Assembly: GCF_009711185.1 (NCBI RefSeq)
Contig: NZ_WMIF01000004.1
Span: 1-64,000, forward strand
DNA from: Paracoccus limosus
GTDB taxonomy: Bacteria; Pseudomonadota; Alphaproteobacteria; Rhodobacterales; Rhodobacteraceae
Reading direction: 5' to 3'
DNA length: 64,000 nucleotides
Numbering within the stretch: the stretch's first letter is position 1; every line of letters begins with the position of its first letter. Under the pieces are notes generated by a model, which worked only from the letters and a program-made list of their open reading frames with translations, did no database searches and was not told the origin of the DNA. Of this stretch, positions 7,789 to 15,214 are shown piece by piece. Made by a program: the position numbers and the translations under genes.

Positions 7789-9077
7789 GGCACGGCCCTT
7801 TTGGGCACAAGCTGCCGGGCGATGCGCACCGCACTGGCGAAGCCGTCTTCGTGAAAGCCGTTACGCAGCCAGGCGCCGGCGAACCATGTGCCGCGCTGCC
7901 CTTGAAGGGCTGCAATCTGTCCCTGTGCCACCAGCGCTGCCTGATCGAACACCGGATGATGAAAGGTGACTTCATCGTAGACCGCCTCATCGGGGATAAC
8001 GACCCGCGGGTTAAGGGTCACGAACAGGGGATCGTCCTCGGGAATGTTCTGAAGGCGGTTCATCCAGTAACTGACCCCGATCCCGCCACCTGTCGTCTCG
8101 TCTGGTCCACCGCGATAGACCCACGAACTCCAGCATCGGCGGCGGCGCGGCATCACTTGCGGATCCCGATGCAGCAGGGCGCGGTTCGCTTGAAAGCGCA
8201 CAGCGGCTAGGGCCGCCCGCTCTTGCCCGGACGGATCGGCAAGCATGGCCAGGGTCTGATCGGCATGGGTGGCGAAAATCACCTGATCAAAGCGTTCCGG
8301 CTCGCAACCCGGCGCGTGCAGCAGGACACCGATGCCGTCACGCTTCACGAACTGCACCGCCGTTCCGGGGCGGATCGCGACGCCGTGCCTCAGCAGGCTG
8401 GCCGTCAACCGACTGGCATAGGCGGCGCTGCCGCCTGATATGGTCCACCACTGATGCGCGCCGCCCTTGGACATCAGGGCGTGGTTGCGCAGAAACCCGA
8501 TCAGCGCATGGGCGGGAAAACTGCCGATCACATCTGACGGGGTGGACCAGATCGCACCGCAGATCGGAAACAGGTAATGCTCCCGGAACCGTCGCCCAAG
8601 GCGCATCCGGTCCAGAAGGTCGGTGATGGTCAGGCCGGGCGCAGATTCCATCTCGGCCTCGGCTCTGGCGTTGAAACGCACAATGTCACGGACCATGCCG
8701 TAAAAGCCGGGGATGACCAGGTTGCGGCGCTGCGCGAACAGCGCATCTGCTGATCGGAGCGCATATTCCAGCCGGCCGCCATTCAGCGAAACGCCAAAGC
8801 TCATATCGCTTTTCTCGACCGGCACATCCAGATCGCGCAGCATCGCGGTAAAATGGGGATAGTTCGAATAGTTGAAGACGATGAAGCCGGTATCTACCGC
8901 CCGATCGCCATGCCGTCCGGCGTGGACAGTGCGGGCATGGCCGCCCAGCCGCGGCTCGGCCTCATAAAGCGTGATCTGATGATGGCGCGACAGCAGCCGC
9001 GCCGCCGCCAGGCCGGAAATCCCGCCGCCGATAATGGCAATGCGCTGCGGTGCGCCATGGCTCTGGTCGAAAGGCAT
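7785..9077 (-). CDS. FAD-dependent amine oxidase-like protein (NAD/FAD-binding)
   Basis: The 430-residue product starts with a dinucleotide-binding fold IAIIGGGISGLAAARLL followed by the acidic YEAEPRLGGHARTV, the pattern of flavin amine oxidases and desaturase-like flavoproteins. The frame is open to 9203, but the predicted promoter -10 lies at 9104-9109, so translation must begin further in; ATG 9077 leaves a leader of about 20 bases. It is the first gene of the leftward stress operon. Partners DUF1365 and CFA synthase suggest it acts on unsaturated acyl chains, for instance as a desaturase-type enzyme; this is inference. Confidence 0.85.
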   Translation of the reverse strand: MPFDQSHGAPQRIAIIGGGISGLAAARLLSRHHQITLYEAEPRLGGHARTVHAGRHGDRAVDTGFIVFNYSNYPHFTAMLRDLDVPVEKSDMSFGVSLNGGRLEYALRSADALFAQRRNLVIPGFYGMVRDIVRFNARAEAEMESAPGLTITDLLDRMRLGRRFREHYLFPICGAIWSTPSDVIGSFPAHALIGFLRNHALMSKGGAHQWWTISGGSAAYASRLTASLLRHGVAIRPGTAVQFVKRDGIGVLLHAPGCEPERFDQVIFATHADQTLAMLADPSGQERAALAAVRFQANRALLHRDPQVMPRRRRCWSSWVYRGGPDETTGGGIGVSYWMNRLQNIPEDDPLFVTLNPRVVIPDEAVYDEVTFHHPVFDQAALVAQGQIAALQGQRGTWFAGAWLRNGFHEDGFASAVRIARQLVPKRAVP

Positions 9078-9103
9078 CCTGCAATCCCGCGTCGTCAACA
9101 TCT

Positions 9104-9133
9104 TGAATACGAGGAAACACCGAAGCCGGATCA
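9104..9133 (-). promoter_or_regulatory. RpoE-type promoter for the leftward stress operon
   Basis: On the minus strand TGATCC (9133-9128) is followed after exactly 18 bases by TATTCA (9109-9104). TGATCC is the known -35 element of the Rhodobacter sphaeroides RpoE (singlet-oxygen) sigma factor, and the 18-base spacing matches two other sites in this window. Transcription would start near 9097, about 20 bases before the flavoprotein ATG. Confidence 0.7.
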
Positions 9134-9152
9134 AACGATCCTGGAAAACGAA

Positions 9153-9182
9153 TGATCCGGACCCGATCCGGTGACGTAATCC
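9153..9182 (+). promoter_or_regulatory. RpoE-type autoregulatory promoter of rpoE-chrR
   Basis: TGATCC (9153-9158), an 18-base spacer and TAATCC (9177-9182) face rpoE. The -35 box is only 19 bases from the divergent -35 at 9128-9133, so the two promoters are back to back. This is the arrangement expected for sigma-factor autoregulation. Confidence 0.7.
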
Positions 9183-9205
9183 AACACATGAGTGCACATT
9201 CAACC

Positions 9206-9850
9206 ATGTCCGACGACAGTATTCGCCCGGTCGATGCAGCCTTGCGGGCTGGCGCGCCGCCGGTCAAGCTGGGCGCAGACATGGAGCAGGATGGTGTGAC
9301 AGACAGCCCGACCGACCCAATGACCGAGGCGCTGCTGGCGGTTCGCGACCGTCGCGACCGCGATGCTTTCGCGCGCCTTTTCGATCATTTCGCACCTCGG
9401 TTGAAAGCCATGCTCCTGGGGTCCGGCCTCCGCGATGGCAGCGCCGAGGACATCGTTCAGGACGTCATGCTGGCGGTCTGGCACAAGGCCGGGCAGTTCG
9501 ACCCGCATCGCGCCCAGGCCGCCAGCTGGATCTATCGCATCGCCCGCAACCGCAAGATCGACCTTGCCCGCCGCAAGCCTCTGCCATTGCCGGAAACGAT
9601 CGAAGAACCGCCCGATCTTGAACCCGATGCCGAGCAGATCCTCGCGCTGCGGCAAGAGGCGGCCCTGTTGCGTGAAGCGCTCACGAATCTTTCATCCGAA
9701 CAGCGGACAACCATCCAGAAAGCATTTGTCGAGGATTTGCCATACAGCCAGATCAGTCAGATGACAGGCTTGCCCCTGGGGACGGTAAAATCGCGGATTC
9801 GACTGGGGCTGGATCGCCTCAGGCACGAATTGAGGGGCCTGAATCGATGA
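9206..9850 (+). CDS. rpoE: ECF sigma factor RpoE (ChrR-controlled, group ECF11-like)
   Basis: An extracytoplasmic-function sigma factor. Region 2 (AFARLFDHFAPRLKAMLL through EDIVQDVMLAVWHKA and SWIYRIARNRKIDLAR) binds the -10 element; region 4 (LPYSQISQMTGLPLGTVKSR) binds the -35. Both match R. sphaeroides RpoE, which answers singlet oxygen. Start is uncertain: ATG 9188, ATG 9206 or GTG 9296 (with GGAGCAGGA just upstream, giving a length closer to the family norm of about 180). ATG 9206 is given as a compromise. The stop overlaps the anti-sigma start (ATGA), ensuring matched synthesis. Confidence 0.93.
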   Translation: MSDDSIRPVDAALRAGAPPVKLGADMEQDGVTDSPTDPMTEALLAVRDRRDRDAFARLFDHFAPRLKAMLLGSGLRDGSAEDIVQDVMLAVWHKAGQFDPHRAQAASWIYRIARNRKIDLARRKPLPLPETIEEPPDLEPDAEQILALRQEAALLREALTNLSSEQRTTIQKAFVEDLPYSQISQMTGLPLGTVKSRIRLGLDRLRHELRGLNR

Positions 9851-10479
9851 CGCAGATTGCTTATCACATCAGCGATGATCTGCTTGATGCCTACAAACTG
9901 GGCAGTCTTCCCCATCCATTTGCCGTCGTCGTCGCCACACATCTTTCGCTTTGCGACACCTGCCGCGCGCGCCTCGAGGCCGAAGACGTTCTGGGTGGTG
10001 TGATGCTTGAGAGTCTTGAGGGCGTCGCGCTAAGCGCCGATGCGCGGGCACAGGTCATGGCGGCGCTGGATCGGTCGGCACCCCTGCGGCCTGTCGGTCC
10101 GTCGGGTATTTTCCCCGCGCCGCTGATGCAGGCGCTCGACGGCCAGCCGCCGCGTTGGCGGATGCTGGGCGGCGGCATACGCCAGCAGGTGATCTCCGCC
10201 GACAAGGAAGGCTCGCTCAGGCTGCTCTATATCCCTCCGGGCAAGGCCGTGCCGGAGCATGGGCATGGCGGGCTTGAACTGACGCTGGTGCTGCAAGGAA
10301 GCTTCTCCGACAGCGCCGGCAGGTTCAAGCGCGGCGATGTGGAAACCGCCGATGCCGCGACCGACCACCAACCTGTGGCCGATCCCGGTCAGCCCTGCAT
10401 CTGTCTGGCGGCGACCGATGCGACATTACGTTTCCGATCCTTCCTGCCGCGCCTGTTACAGCCGCTGTTCCGGATTTGA
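9847..10479 (+). CDS. chrR: Anti-sigma factor ChrR (zinc-binding, cupin)
   Basis: The 210-residue protein sequesters RpoE until singlet oxygen triggers release. The N-terminal zinc site is intact: His7, His32, Cys36 and Cys39 (ATHLSLCDTC). The C-terminal cupin-like domain carries the second metal-site residues His138, His140, Glu144 (PEHGHGGLELT) and His174. These correspond to the residues known in R. sphaeroides ChrR, so the sensor should be functional. Coupled to rpoE by a four-base overlap and followed three bases later by an SDR gene. Confidence 0.95.
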   Translation: MTQIAYHISDDLLDAYKLGSLPHPFAVVVATHLSLCDTCRARLEAEDVLGGVMLESLEGVALSADARAQVMAALDRSAPLRPVGPSGIFPAPLMQALDGQPPRWRMLGGGIRQQVISADKEGSLRLLYIPPGKAVPEHGHGGLELTLVLQGSFSDSAGRFKRGDVETADAATDHQPVADPGQPCICLAATDATLRFRSFLPRLLQPLFRI

Positions 10480-10482
10480 GCG

Positions 10483-11220
10483 ATGAAGTCCTTTGCGGGC
10501 AAACGCATCTGGATCATCGGCGCAAGCGCCGGCATCGGACATGCCCTTGCCCGCGCGCTCAGCAATGAAGGCGCGAAGCTGGTGCTTTCGGCACGCAACC
10601 TGGCCGATCTCGATGAACTGGCCGGGGTCTGTCCCGGCGCAGAGGTGCTTCCCGTCGATGTTGCAGCGCCGGAAAGCCTTGAACAGGCAATCACACAGCT
10701 TTCCGCTGCGGGAAAGCTTGATGCCGTGATCTGCACCGCCGCCCTTTACGATCCGGCACGGATTGCCGATCTGGATCGCGCACGGACGCAGAAACTGGTC
10801 CAGGTGAATCTGCTGGGCATGTTCGAGGTGGCGCGACTGTGCCCGCCGTTGCTGCGCGACGGCGGGCAACTGGTTCTGTTCGGATCAGTTGCCGGGTATT
10901 TCGGTCTGCCGGGCGGCCAGGCATATTCGGCGACCAAGGCTGCGGTGAACAACCTTGCCGAAAGCCTGCGGCTGGAGCTTGCTCCGCGTCTCGACGTGCG
11001 GCTGGTTTGTCCCGGTTTCGTCCGCACCCGGTTGACCGCGAAAAACACCTTCAAGATGCCCGCGCTCATCGAACCCGAGGACGCTGCGCGTCAGGTGATG
11101 CGCGGCCTGCGCGGCCGTGCCTTCGAGATTCATTTCCCCAAACGCTTCACCCTTGCCGTCAAACTGTTGCGGCTGCTGCCCTATTCGCTCTCACTGCGAT
11201 GGGCCTCGCGCTTGAACTGA
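10483..11220 (+). CDS. Short-chain dehydrogenase in the rpoE-chrR operon
   Basis: A 245-residue classical SDR with cofactor loop GASAGIGHALAR at residues 11-22 and a complete active site: Ser in LFGSVAGYFG and the YSATK motif. The C-terminal segment after about residue 215 is basic and hydrophobic (LAVKLLRLLPYSLSL), which could associate with the membrane. It starts three bases after chrR and so is co-transcribed from the RpoE promoter. An SDR is among the conserved RpoE targets in R. sphaeroides; the substrate is unknown but a lipid-derived carbonyl is plausible. Confidence 0.92.
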   Translation: MKSFAGKRIWIIGASAGIGHALARALSNEGAKLVLSARNLADLDELAGVCPGAEVLPVDVAAPESLEQAITQLSAAGKLDAVICTAALYDPARIADLDRARTQKLVQVNLLGMFEVARLCPPLLRDGGQLVLFGSVAGYFGLPGGQAYSATKAAVNNLAESLRLELAPRLDVRLVCPGFVRTRLTAKNTFKMPALIEPEDAARQVMRGLRGRAFEIHFPKRFTLAVKLLRLLPYSLSLRWASRLN

Positions 11221-11225
11221 CGCGA

Positions 11226-11630
11226 TCAGGCAAGTTTGCCGCTGAGGACGGCAACGCCTGCCCATGCCGAAAACCCGGTCAGAAGAGTTCCCCACAGCAT
11301 GTCCGCCGCAACCTGCTCGATGGACCATCCCGCCAGCGTGGCATAGTTCGTCATTTCATAGGTGCCGTAGCAGAGAGCCCCGAGGATCATGCCGCCAATC
11401 AGTGCCTGCAAAGGCTGGCCCTCCTTGAGAGCGGGAAGCGAAATCAGCCACAAAAGGCCGGCAACATAGAACAGATAGAAGGCCGCCGCAGCCCCAAGCC
11501 GCAACTCGGCCGCCAGAAGCTGCGGGACGTGCTTGTCGAAAAGTGGCCGGATGAGAAATTTGATCCCCATGAAATCGAGACCAAGGAAGATGATGGCTGT
11601 GATGACATAGAGACCCAATACCTGAAACAT
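11226..11630 (-). CDS. DUF2177 family membrane protein
   Basis: A 134-residue membrane protein with four predicted helices and the DUF2177 features FLGLDFMGIKF (first helix) and GALCYGTYEMTNYATL (loop three). Function unknown. It converges on the SDR gene with five bases between stops. A well-formed RpoE-type promoter lies 27 bases upstream of its start, so it is a further member of the stress regulon; a DUF2177-type gene is a recurrent neighbour of rpoE-chrR modules. Confidence 0.9.
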   Translation of the reverse strand: MFQVLGLYVITAIIFLGLDFMGIKFLIRPLFDKHVPQLLAAELRLGAAAAFYLFYVAGLLWLISLPALKEGQPLQALIGGMILGALCYGTYEMTNYATLAGWSIEQVAADMLWGTLLTGFSAWAGVAVLSGKLA

Positions 11631-11656
11631 CCCCGGCTCCTCAGCTCTGCCTGACT

Positions 11657-11686
11657 ACATTACGCGCTTCCAACGCACGCGGATCA
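11657..11686 (-). promoter_or_regulatory. RpoE-type promoter for the DUF2177 gene
   Basis: Minus-strand TGATCC (11686-11681), 18-base spacer and TAATGT (11662-11657), about 27 bases before the DUF2177 ATG at 11630. The match in -35 sequence and exact spacing with the two promoters at 9104-9182 makes chance unlikely. Confidence 0.7.
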
Positions 11687-11689
11687 ATC

Positions 11690-12216
11690 CTCTGGGTGGA
11701 CCACCAAAGCGATCGTGCCGCATAACGCCACCTGCGCATGTCGCGAGGTGCCAAACTCGTGGCCTCGAAAGATAAGCAGTGTCGGGCGCGCCTTCAAAAA
11801 AATTCATTTAAATCAGTTTGTTGATAGGTAGAGAAGGTTCGACGTCAGACCCATCCCCTCCGCCACTTCGTCAAATGGCATCAACAAAAACAGCTGCTTA
11901 TCTGAGCCAAGTGGCTCAGATTGCGATGCCGAATATGCCGCAAAGTCGGCTCTGTCTGAGCGTTTGAATCGGCGCAGCGCGCCTCGGTGCCGTGAATTGA
12001 ACCGGTAAAGCCGTGGGGGTGCGCACATGAATGCTCGCCGTCCTCACCAGATCCGAGATTGTGAGCATGCGCGCCACCCTGAGCATCAGTGAGCCGGAGG
12101 CTGAATATGAGGCCAAGCGCGCCGCGCTGGCCAAAGCCACCGTTTCCCAGCGGCAGCGTTATGGATGCCGCAATTCTGCCGTATCTCTCGCGCCACCAAG
12201 GCAACCAAACACTCCT
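11690..12216. other. Non-coding stretch with a short palindrome
   Basis: About 530 bases hold no convincing gene: the frames present lack ribosome-binding sites and protein-like composition. The part around 11795-11900 is clearly more AT-rich than its surroundings. One perfect inverted repeat, TCTGAGCCA (11901-11909) and TGGCTCAGA (11912-11920), separated by AG, could be an operator. The segment may be decayed coding or mobile DNA, but nothing recognisable remains. Confidence 0.45.
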
Positions 12217-13017
12217 TCACGCCGCCTCGCGGATCGGCCATTCTTTCAGCGCCGCTGTCTGTTCCTCCGACAGGTCCTCCTCGCGGATCACCGAAGTATG
12301 GATCGAGAACACCACCGCCCCGGTCTCGGGCAGACGGAACAGGCATTGCCGCTCGACCCGGATAAAGGGCAGCGCGCCCTGCGGAACGCGCCCGGCCTCT
12401 TCGGTGCGGGGATTGTGCAGCGGCGCATTCGAGTGATGCGCCGTGCCACGCATAAGACCCATACCCGGGCGCACCCCGTCCAGCAGACGCTGGACGCGCG
12501 TGCCGACATCCTCGGTGTATTTCGCCACCGGCTTGTGGATGCGCATCATCGGGCGCATGAACTTCTGCGCCAGCGTCCAGCCGGCCGGAAAGCACAGGAT
12601 GGCGCCGCCCAGAATATGCTCGCCCTCGCCGCCGGTCTCCGCCGAGCCGGGAATCATCAGGCACAGATCCTCGGCCACCAGCCGGCCCAGCGTCAGCAGC
12701 GGCTGATCGCGGTTCGGCACCACCTCGCCTCCGTCCGGCCGACGGATCTTGTTGCCGACCTCGTAGCCGCGCGCGGGCAGCAACCGCAAAACCCAATCGT
12801 AAAGCTCTTGCGCGGCCGGTGTACAACCGGTGTACAGGCGGTGCACGGTCTCGGGACGCTCGGTGAGCAGCTTTTCCCGCAATTCCAACTGCTTGGAGAA
12901 GGCGTCGTCCTGAACCAGCCAATCCGCCTCGGTGACAGGGATGGTGCCCGGCAGACGGCGGGTGCGCGGATCGACCCAAGGCGCGAAAACGAGATGCTTC
13001 TGAAGAATGTCGCTCAT
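12217..13017 (-). CDS. Heme-dependent oxidative N-demethylase-type protein (DUF3445)
   Basis: A 266-residue member of the DUF3445/HODM alpha-subunit family. The hallmarks are an N-terminal KHLVFAPWVDPRTRRLPG, a central VAEDLCLMIPG, LCFPAGWTLAQKFMRPMM-type core, and the C-terminal RVERQCLFRLPETGAVVFSIHT. In the characterised enzyme from Pseudomonas mendocina the alpha subunit binds heme and demethylates dimethylamine with three partner subunits; none of those flavin or ferredoxin-type partners is adjacent here, so the electron donor is unknown. Start is the ATG at 13017. Confidence 0.82.
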   Translation of the reverse strand: MSDILQKHLVFAPWVDPRTRRLPGTIPVTEADWLVQDDAFSKQLELREKLLTERPETVHRLYTGCTPAAQELYDWVLRLLPARGYEVGNKIRRPDGGEVVPNRDQPLLTLGRLVAEDLCLMIPGSAETGGEGEHILGGAILCFPAGWTLAQKFMRPMMRIHKPVAKYTEDVGTRVQRLLDGVRPGMGLMRGTAHHSNAPLHNPRTEEAGRVPQGALPFIRVERQCLFRLPETGAVVFSIHTSVIREEDLSEEQTAALKEWPIREAA

Positions 13018-13132
13018 TGCCGCATCATGCGCGCGGATGGGCTGCGGGCAAGCGCGAAGTGCCGCGCAATTTGATCTGGAATTGACAGGTCATGCCGTAC
13101 GCCCGTCTATGGCGCTTTCCCGTGCAAGCCGA

Positions 13133-13138
13133 TATAAT
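13133..13138 (+). promoter_or_regulatory. Consensus -10 element (TATAAT)
   Basis: A perfect TATAAT, rare in this GC-rich context, ends seven bases before the ATG at 13145, so a transcript could start at or next to that ATG. The -35 region is not well conserved. Confidence 0.4.
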
Positions 13139-13144
13139 CTCACG

Positions 13145-13276
13145 ATGTTGTCGCTTTGCCGGCCCGGTTCAGACCCCGATTGCGCGCCCTGCGCCTGCCC
13201 ACACCCGTGTCTGGACGCTGATGCGATGCAGGCAGACAACCACTACAGTCCGGCGTGGTATGGAGCGTCAGCATGA
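13145..13276 (+). CDS. Possible Cys-rich 43-residue micro-protein
   Basis: A short frame encoding five cysteines in 18 residues (C5, C13, C16, C18, C22 within LCRPGSDPDCAPCACPHPC). Its stop overlaps the start of the following gene (ATGA), which suggests translational coupling. There is no ribosome-binding site, but TATAAT at 13133-13138 would place the transcript start at this ATG, giving a leaderless message. The spacing of cysteines could bind a metal. The frame is open further upstream, so chance cannot be excluded. Confidence 0.3.
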   Translation: MLSLCRPGSDPDCAPCACPHPCLDADAMQADNHYSPAWYGASA

Positions 13277-13503
13277 CCACTGTGAATGATCTGGAATCGC
13301 GCATCAGGGCACTGGAAGCCGAGCTGGTAAGCCACCGGCGCGCCGCCATGATGATCTTTCTTGAATTCGCGGCCCGCAGACCGCAAGAGCGTCCGCATAT
13401 GATCGCCCTGTTGCGCGACCTGATCGGCCAGATGGGCCCCGAGGCCGCCGCCGTCAGCCGCTTGCTGATCGAAGAGCTATCCAGCCCGCCTCCAGCAAAC
13501 TAG
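13273..13503 (+). CDS. Small helical hypothetical protein
   Basis: A 76-residue protein starting MTTVNDLESRIRALEAEL, a short coiled-coil-like helix, followed by RPQERPHMIALLRDL. No known domain was recognised. ATG 13273 is preferred to the in-frame upstream start at 13255 because of the coupled ATGA with the Cys-rich frame and the AGCGTCAGC context; no strong ribosome-binding site is visible. The composition and codon use resemble native genes of the window, so it is probably real. Confidence 0.6.
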   Translation: MTTVNDLESRIRALEAELVSHRRAAMMIFLEFAARRPQERPHMIALLRDLIGQMGPEAAAVSRLLIEELSSPPPAN

Positions 13504-13521
13504 CTATGCACTCACAATGCC

Positions 13522-13665
13522 TTAGCGCCAGAAGCTGAGATATTCGATCAGGCTTGCCATTCTTTTGCCCAGCACGACCGGCAGGTCCCAGTGCAGGAAA
13601 AAGGCATCGGCCAGAAATAGCGCCAGGATCGCCAGGCACAGAAACACAGCAATACGGTTGGTCAT
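13522..13665 (-). CDS. Small single-helix membrane protein
   Basis: A 47-residue protein (144 bases) with one transmembrane helix, about residues 5-24 (IAVFLCLAILALFLADAFFL), then LPVVLGKRMASLIEYLSFWR at the C-terminus. A GGGAAG ribosome-binding site precedes ATG 13665. Proteins of this size and pattern recur in Rhodobacterales as hypothetical proteins next to housekeeping genes. Function unknown. It is transcribed away from purB. Confidence 0.65.
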   Translation of the reverse strand: MTNRIAVFLCLAILALFLADAFFLHWDLPVVLGKRMASLIEYLSFWR

Positions 13666-13837
13666 CGCAGCTTCCCCAATGGTCTCTGTTTGCTAGGCGA
13701 GAGCCGGGCTTTGGACAAGGCGTTGCAGGTGGTGAACGGCGCACAACCGGACTGCGCGGTGGTTCTGTGATGTGCCGGGTGCAGTTGCGGGCCAGCCGCC
13801 AAGCGGCTAGAACCCGTGCAAACCTCAGGAGGTTCCG

Positions 13838-15154
13838 ATGATCCCGCGCTATTCCCGCCCCGAAATGGTCGCCATCTGGTCGCCCGAGACCAAGTTCAAG
13901 ATCTGGTATGAGATCGAGGCCCATGCCTGCGATGCGCAGGCCGATCTGGGCGTGATCCCGCGCGCCAATGCCGAGGCCGTCTGGCGCACCAAGGACGTCG
14001 AATTCGACGTCGCCCGCATTGATGAGATCGAGGCCGTGACGAAACATGACGTCATCGCCTTTCTGACGCATCTCGCCGAACATATCGGCAGCGACGAGGC
14101 CCGCTTCGTCCATCAGGGCATGACCTCGTCGGACGTGCTGGACACCACGCTGAACGTGCAACTGGTGCGCGCCGCCGACATCCTGCTGGCCGATATGGAC
14201 AAGGTCTTGGCCGCGCTGAAAAAACGCGCCTATGAGCACAAGGACACCGTCCGCATCGGCCGCAGCCACGGCATTCACGCCGAGCCGACCACCATGGGCC
14301 TGACCTTCGCCCGCTTCTATGCCGAGATGGACCGTAACAAGACCCGCCTTGCAGCTGCGCGCGAGGAAGTCGCGACCGGCGCGATTTCCGGCGCCGTCGG
14401 CACCTTTGCCAATATCGACCCGGCGGTCGAGAAACATGTCTGCGCCCAGCTCGGCCTGCGCCCCGAGCCGATCAGCACGCAGGTGATCCCGCGCGACCGC
14501 CACGCCATGTTCTTTGCCACGCTGGGCGTCATCGCCAGCTCGGTCGAGAATGTCGCCATCGAGATCCGCCACATGCAGCGCACCGAAGTGCTTGAAGCCG
14601 AAGAGTTCTTCAGCCCCGGCCAGAAGGGCTCGTCGGCCATGCCTCACAAGCGCAATCCGGTGCTGACCGAGAACCTTACCGGGCTTGCCCGGCTGGTGCG
14701 CATGGCCGTGGTCCCGGCGATGGAGAACGTGGCGCTGTGGCATGAACGCGATATCAGCCATTCCTCGGTCGAGCGTGGCATCGCCCCGGACGCCACCATC
14801 ACGCTGGATTTTGCGCTGAACCGCTTGGCCGGGGTGATTGAAAAGCTGGTGGTCTACCCCGAGAACATGTTGAAGAACATGAACAAATTCAAAGGTCTGG
14901 TCATGTCGCAGCGGGTCCTGCTGGCGCTGACGCAGGCCGGCGTATCGCGCGAAGACGCCTATCGCCTAGTGCAACGCAATGCGATGAAGGTCTGGGAAAA
15001 GGGCGCCGATTTCAAGACCGAGCTTCTGGCCGATGCCGAGGTGACCGCGGCCCTGTCGCCCGCCGAGATCGAGGAGAAATTCGATCTGGGCTATCACACC
15101 AAGCATGTCGACACGATCTTTGCCCGGGTTTTTGGTTCAAATCCCCAGCATTAA
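13838..15154 (+). CDS. purB: Adenylosuccinate lyase
   Basis: This 438-residue enzyme of the fumarase/aspartase superfamily cleaves adenylosuccinate to AMP and SAICAR to AICAR in purine synthesis, acting as a cytosolic homotetramer. The family signature [11 protein letters not shown] lies near residue 264, with [11 protein letters not shown] and the [12 protein letters not shown] region carrying further active-site residues. An AGGAGG ribosome-binding site sits seven bases before the ATG. Monocistronic by spacing; followed 60 bases later by fliG on the same strand. Confidence 0.97.
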   Translation: MIPRYSRPEMVAIWSPETKFKIWYEIEAHACDAQADLGVIPRANAEAVWRTKDVEFDVARIDEIEAVTKHDVIAFLTHLAEHIGSDEARFVHQGMTSSDVLDTTLNVQLVRAADILLADMDKVLAALKKRAYEHKDTVRIGRSHGIHAEPTTMGLTFARFYAEMDRNKTRLAAAREEVATGAISGAVGTFANIDPAVEKHVCAQLGLRPEPISTQVIPRDRHAMFFATLGVIASSVENVAIEIRHMQRTEVLEAEEFFSPGQKGSSAMPHKRNPVLTENLTGLARLVRMAVVPAMENVALWHERDISHSSVERGIAPDATITLDFALNRLAGVIEKLVVYPENMLKNMNKFKGLVMSQRVLLALTQAGVSREDAYRLVQRNAMKVWEKGADFKTELLADAEVTAALSPAEIEEKFDLGYHTKHVDTIFARVFGSNPQH

Positions 15155-15214
15155 CCGCATGTTCGCCAAATGATGCCAGACTGTCCCCGAAGAAGCGGAA
15201 TCGGGGGCGGTCTT

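Noticed and set aside
11813..12028. 71-residue minus-strand frame in the spacer before the N-demethylase gene
   Set aside because: No ribosome-binding site, Arg/Ser-rich random composition and no family; treated as non-coding.
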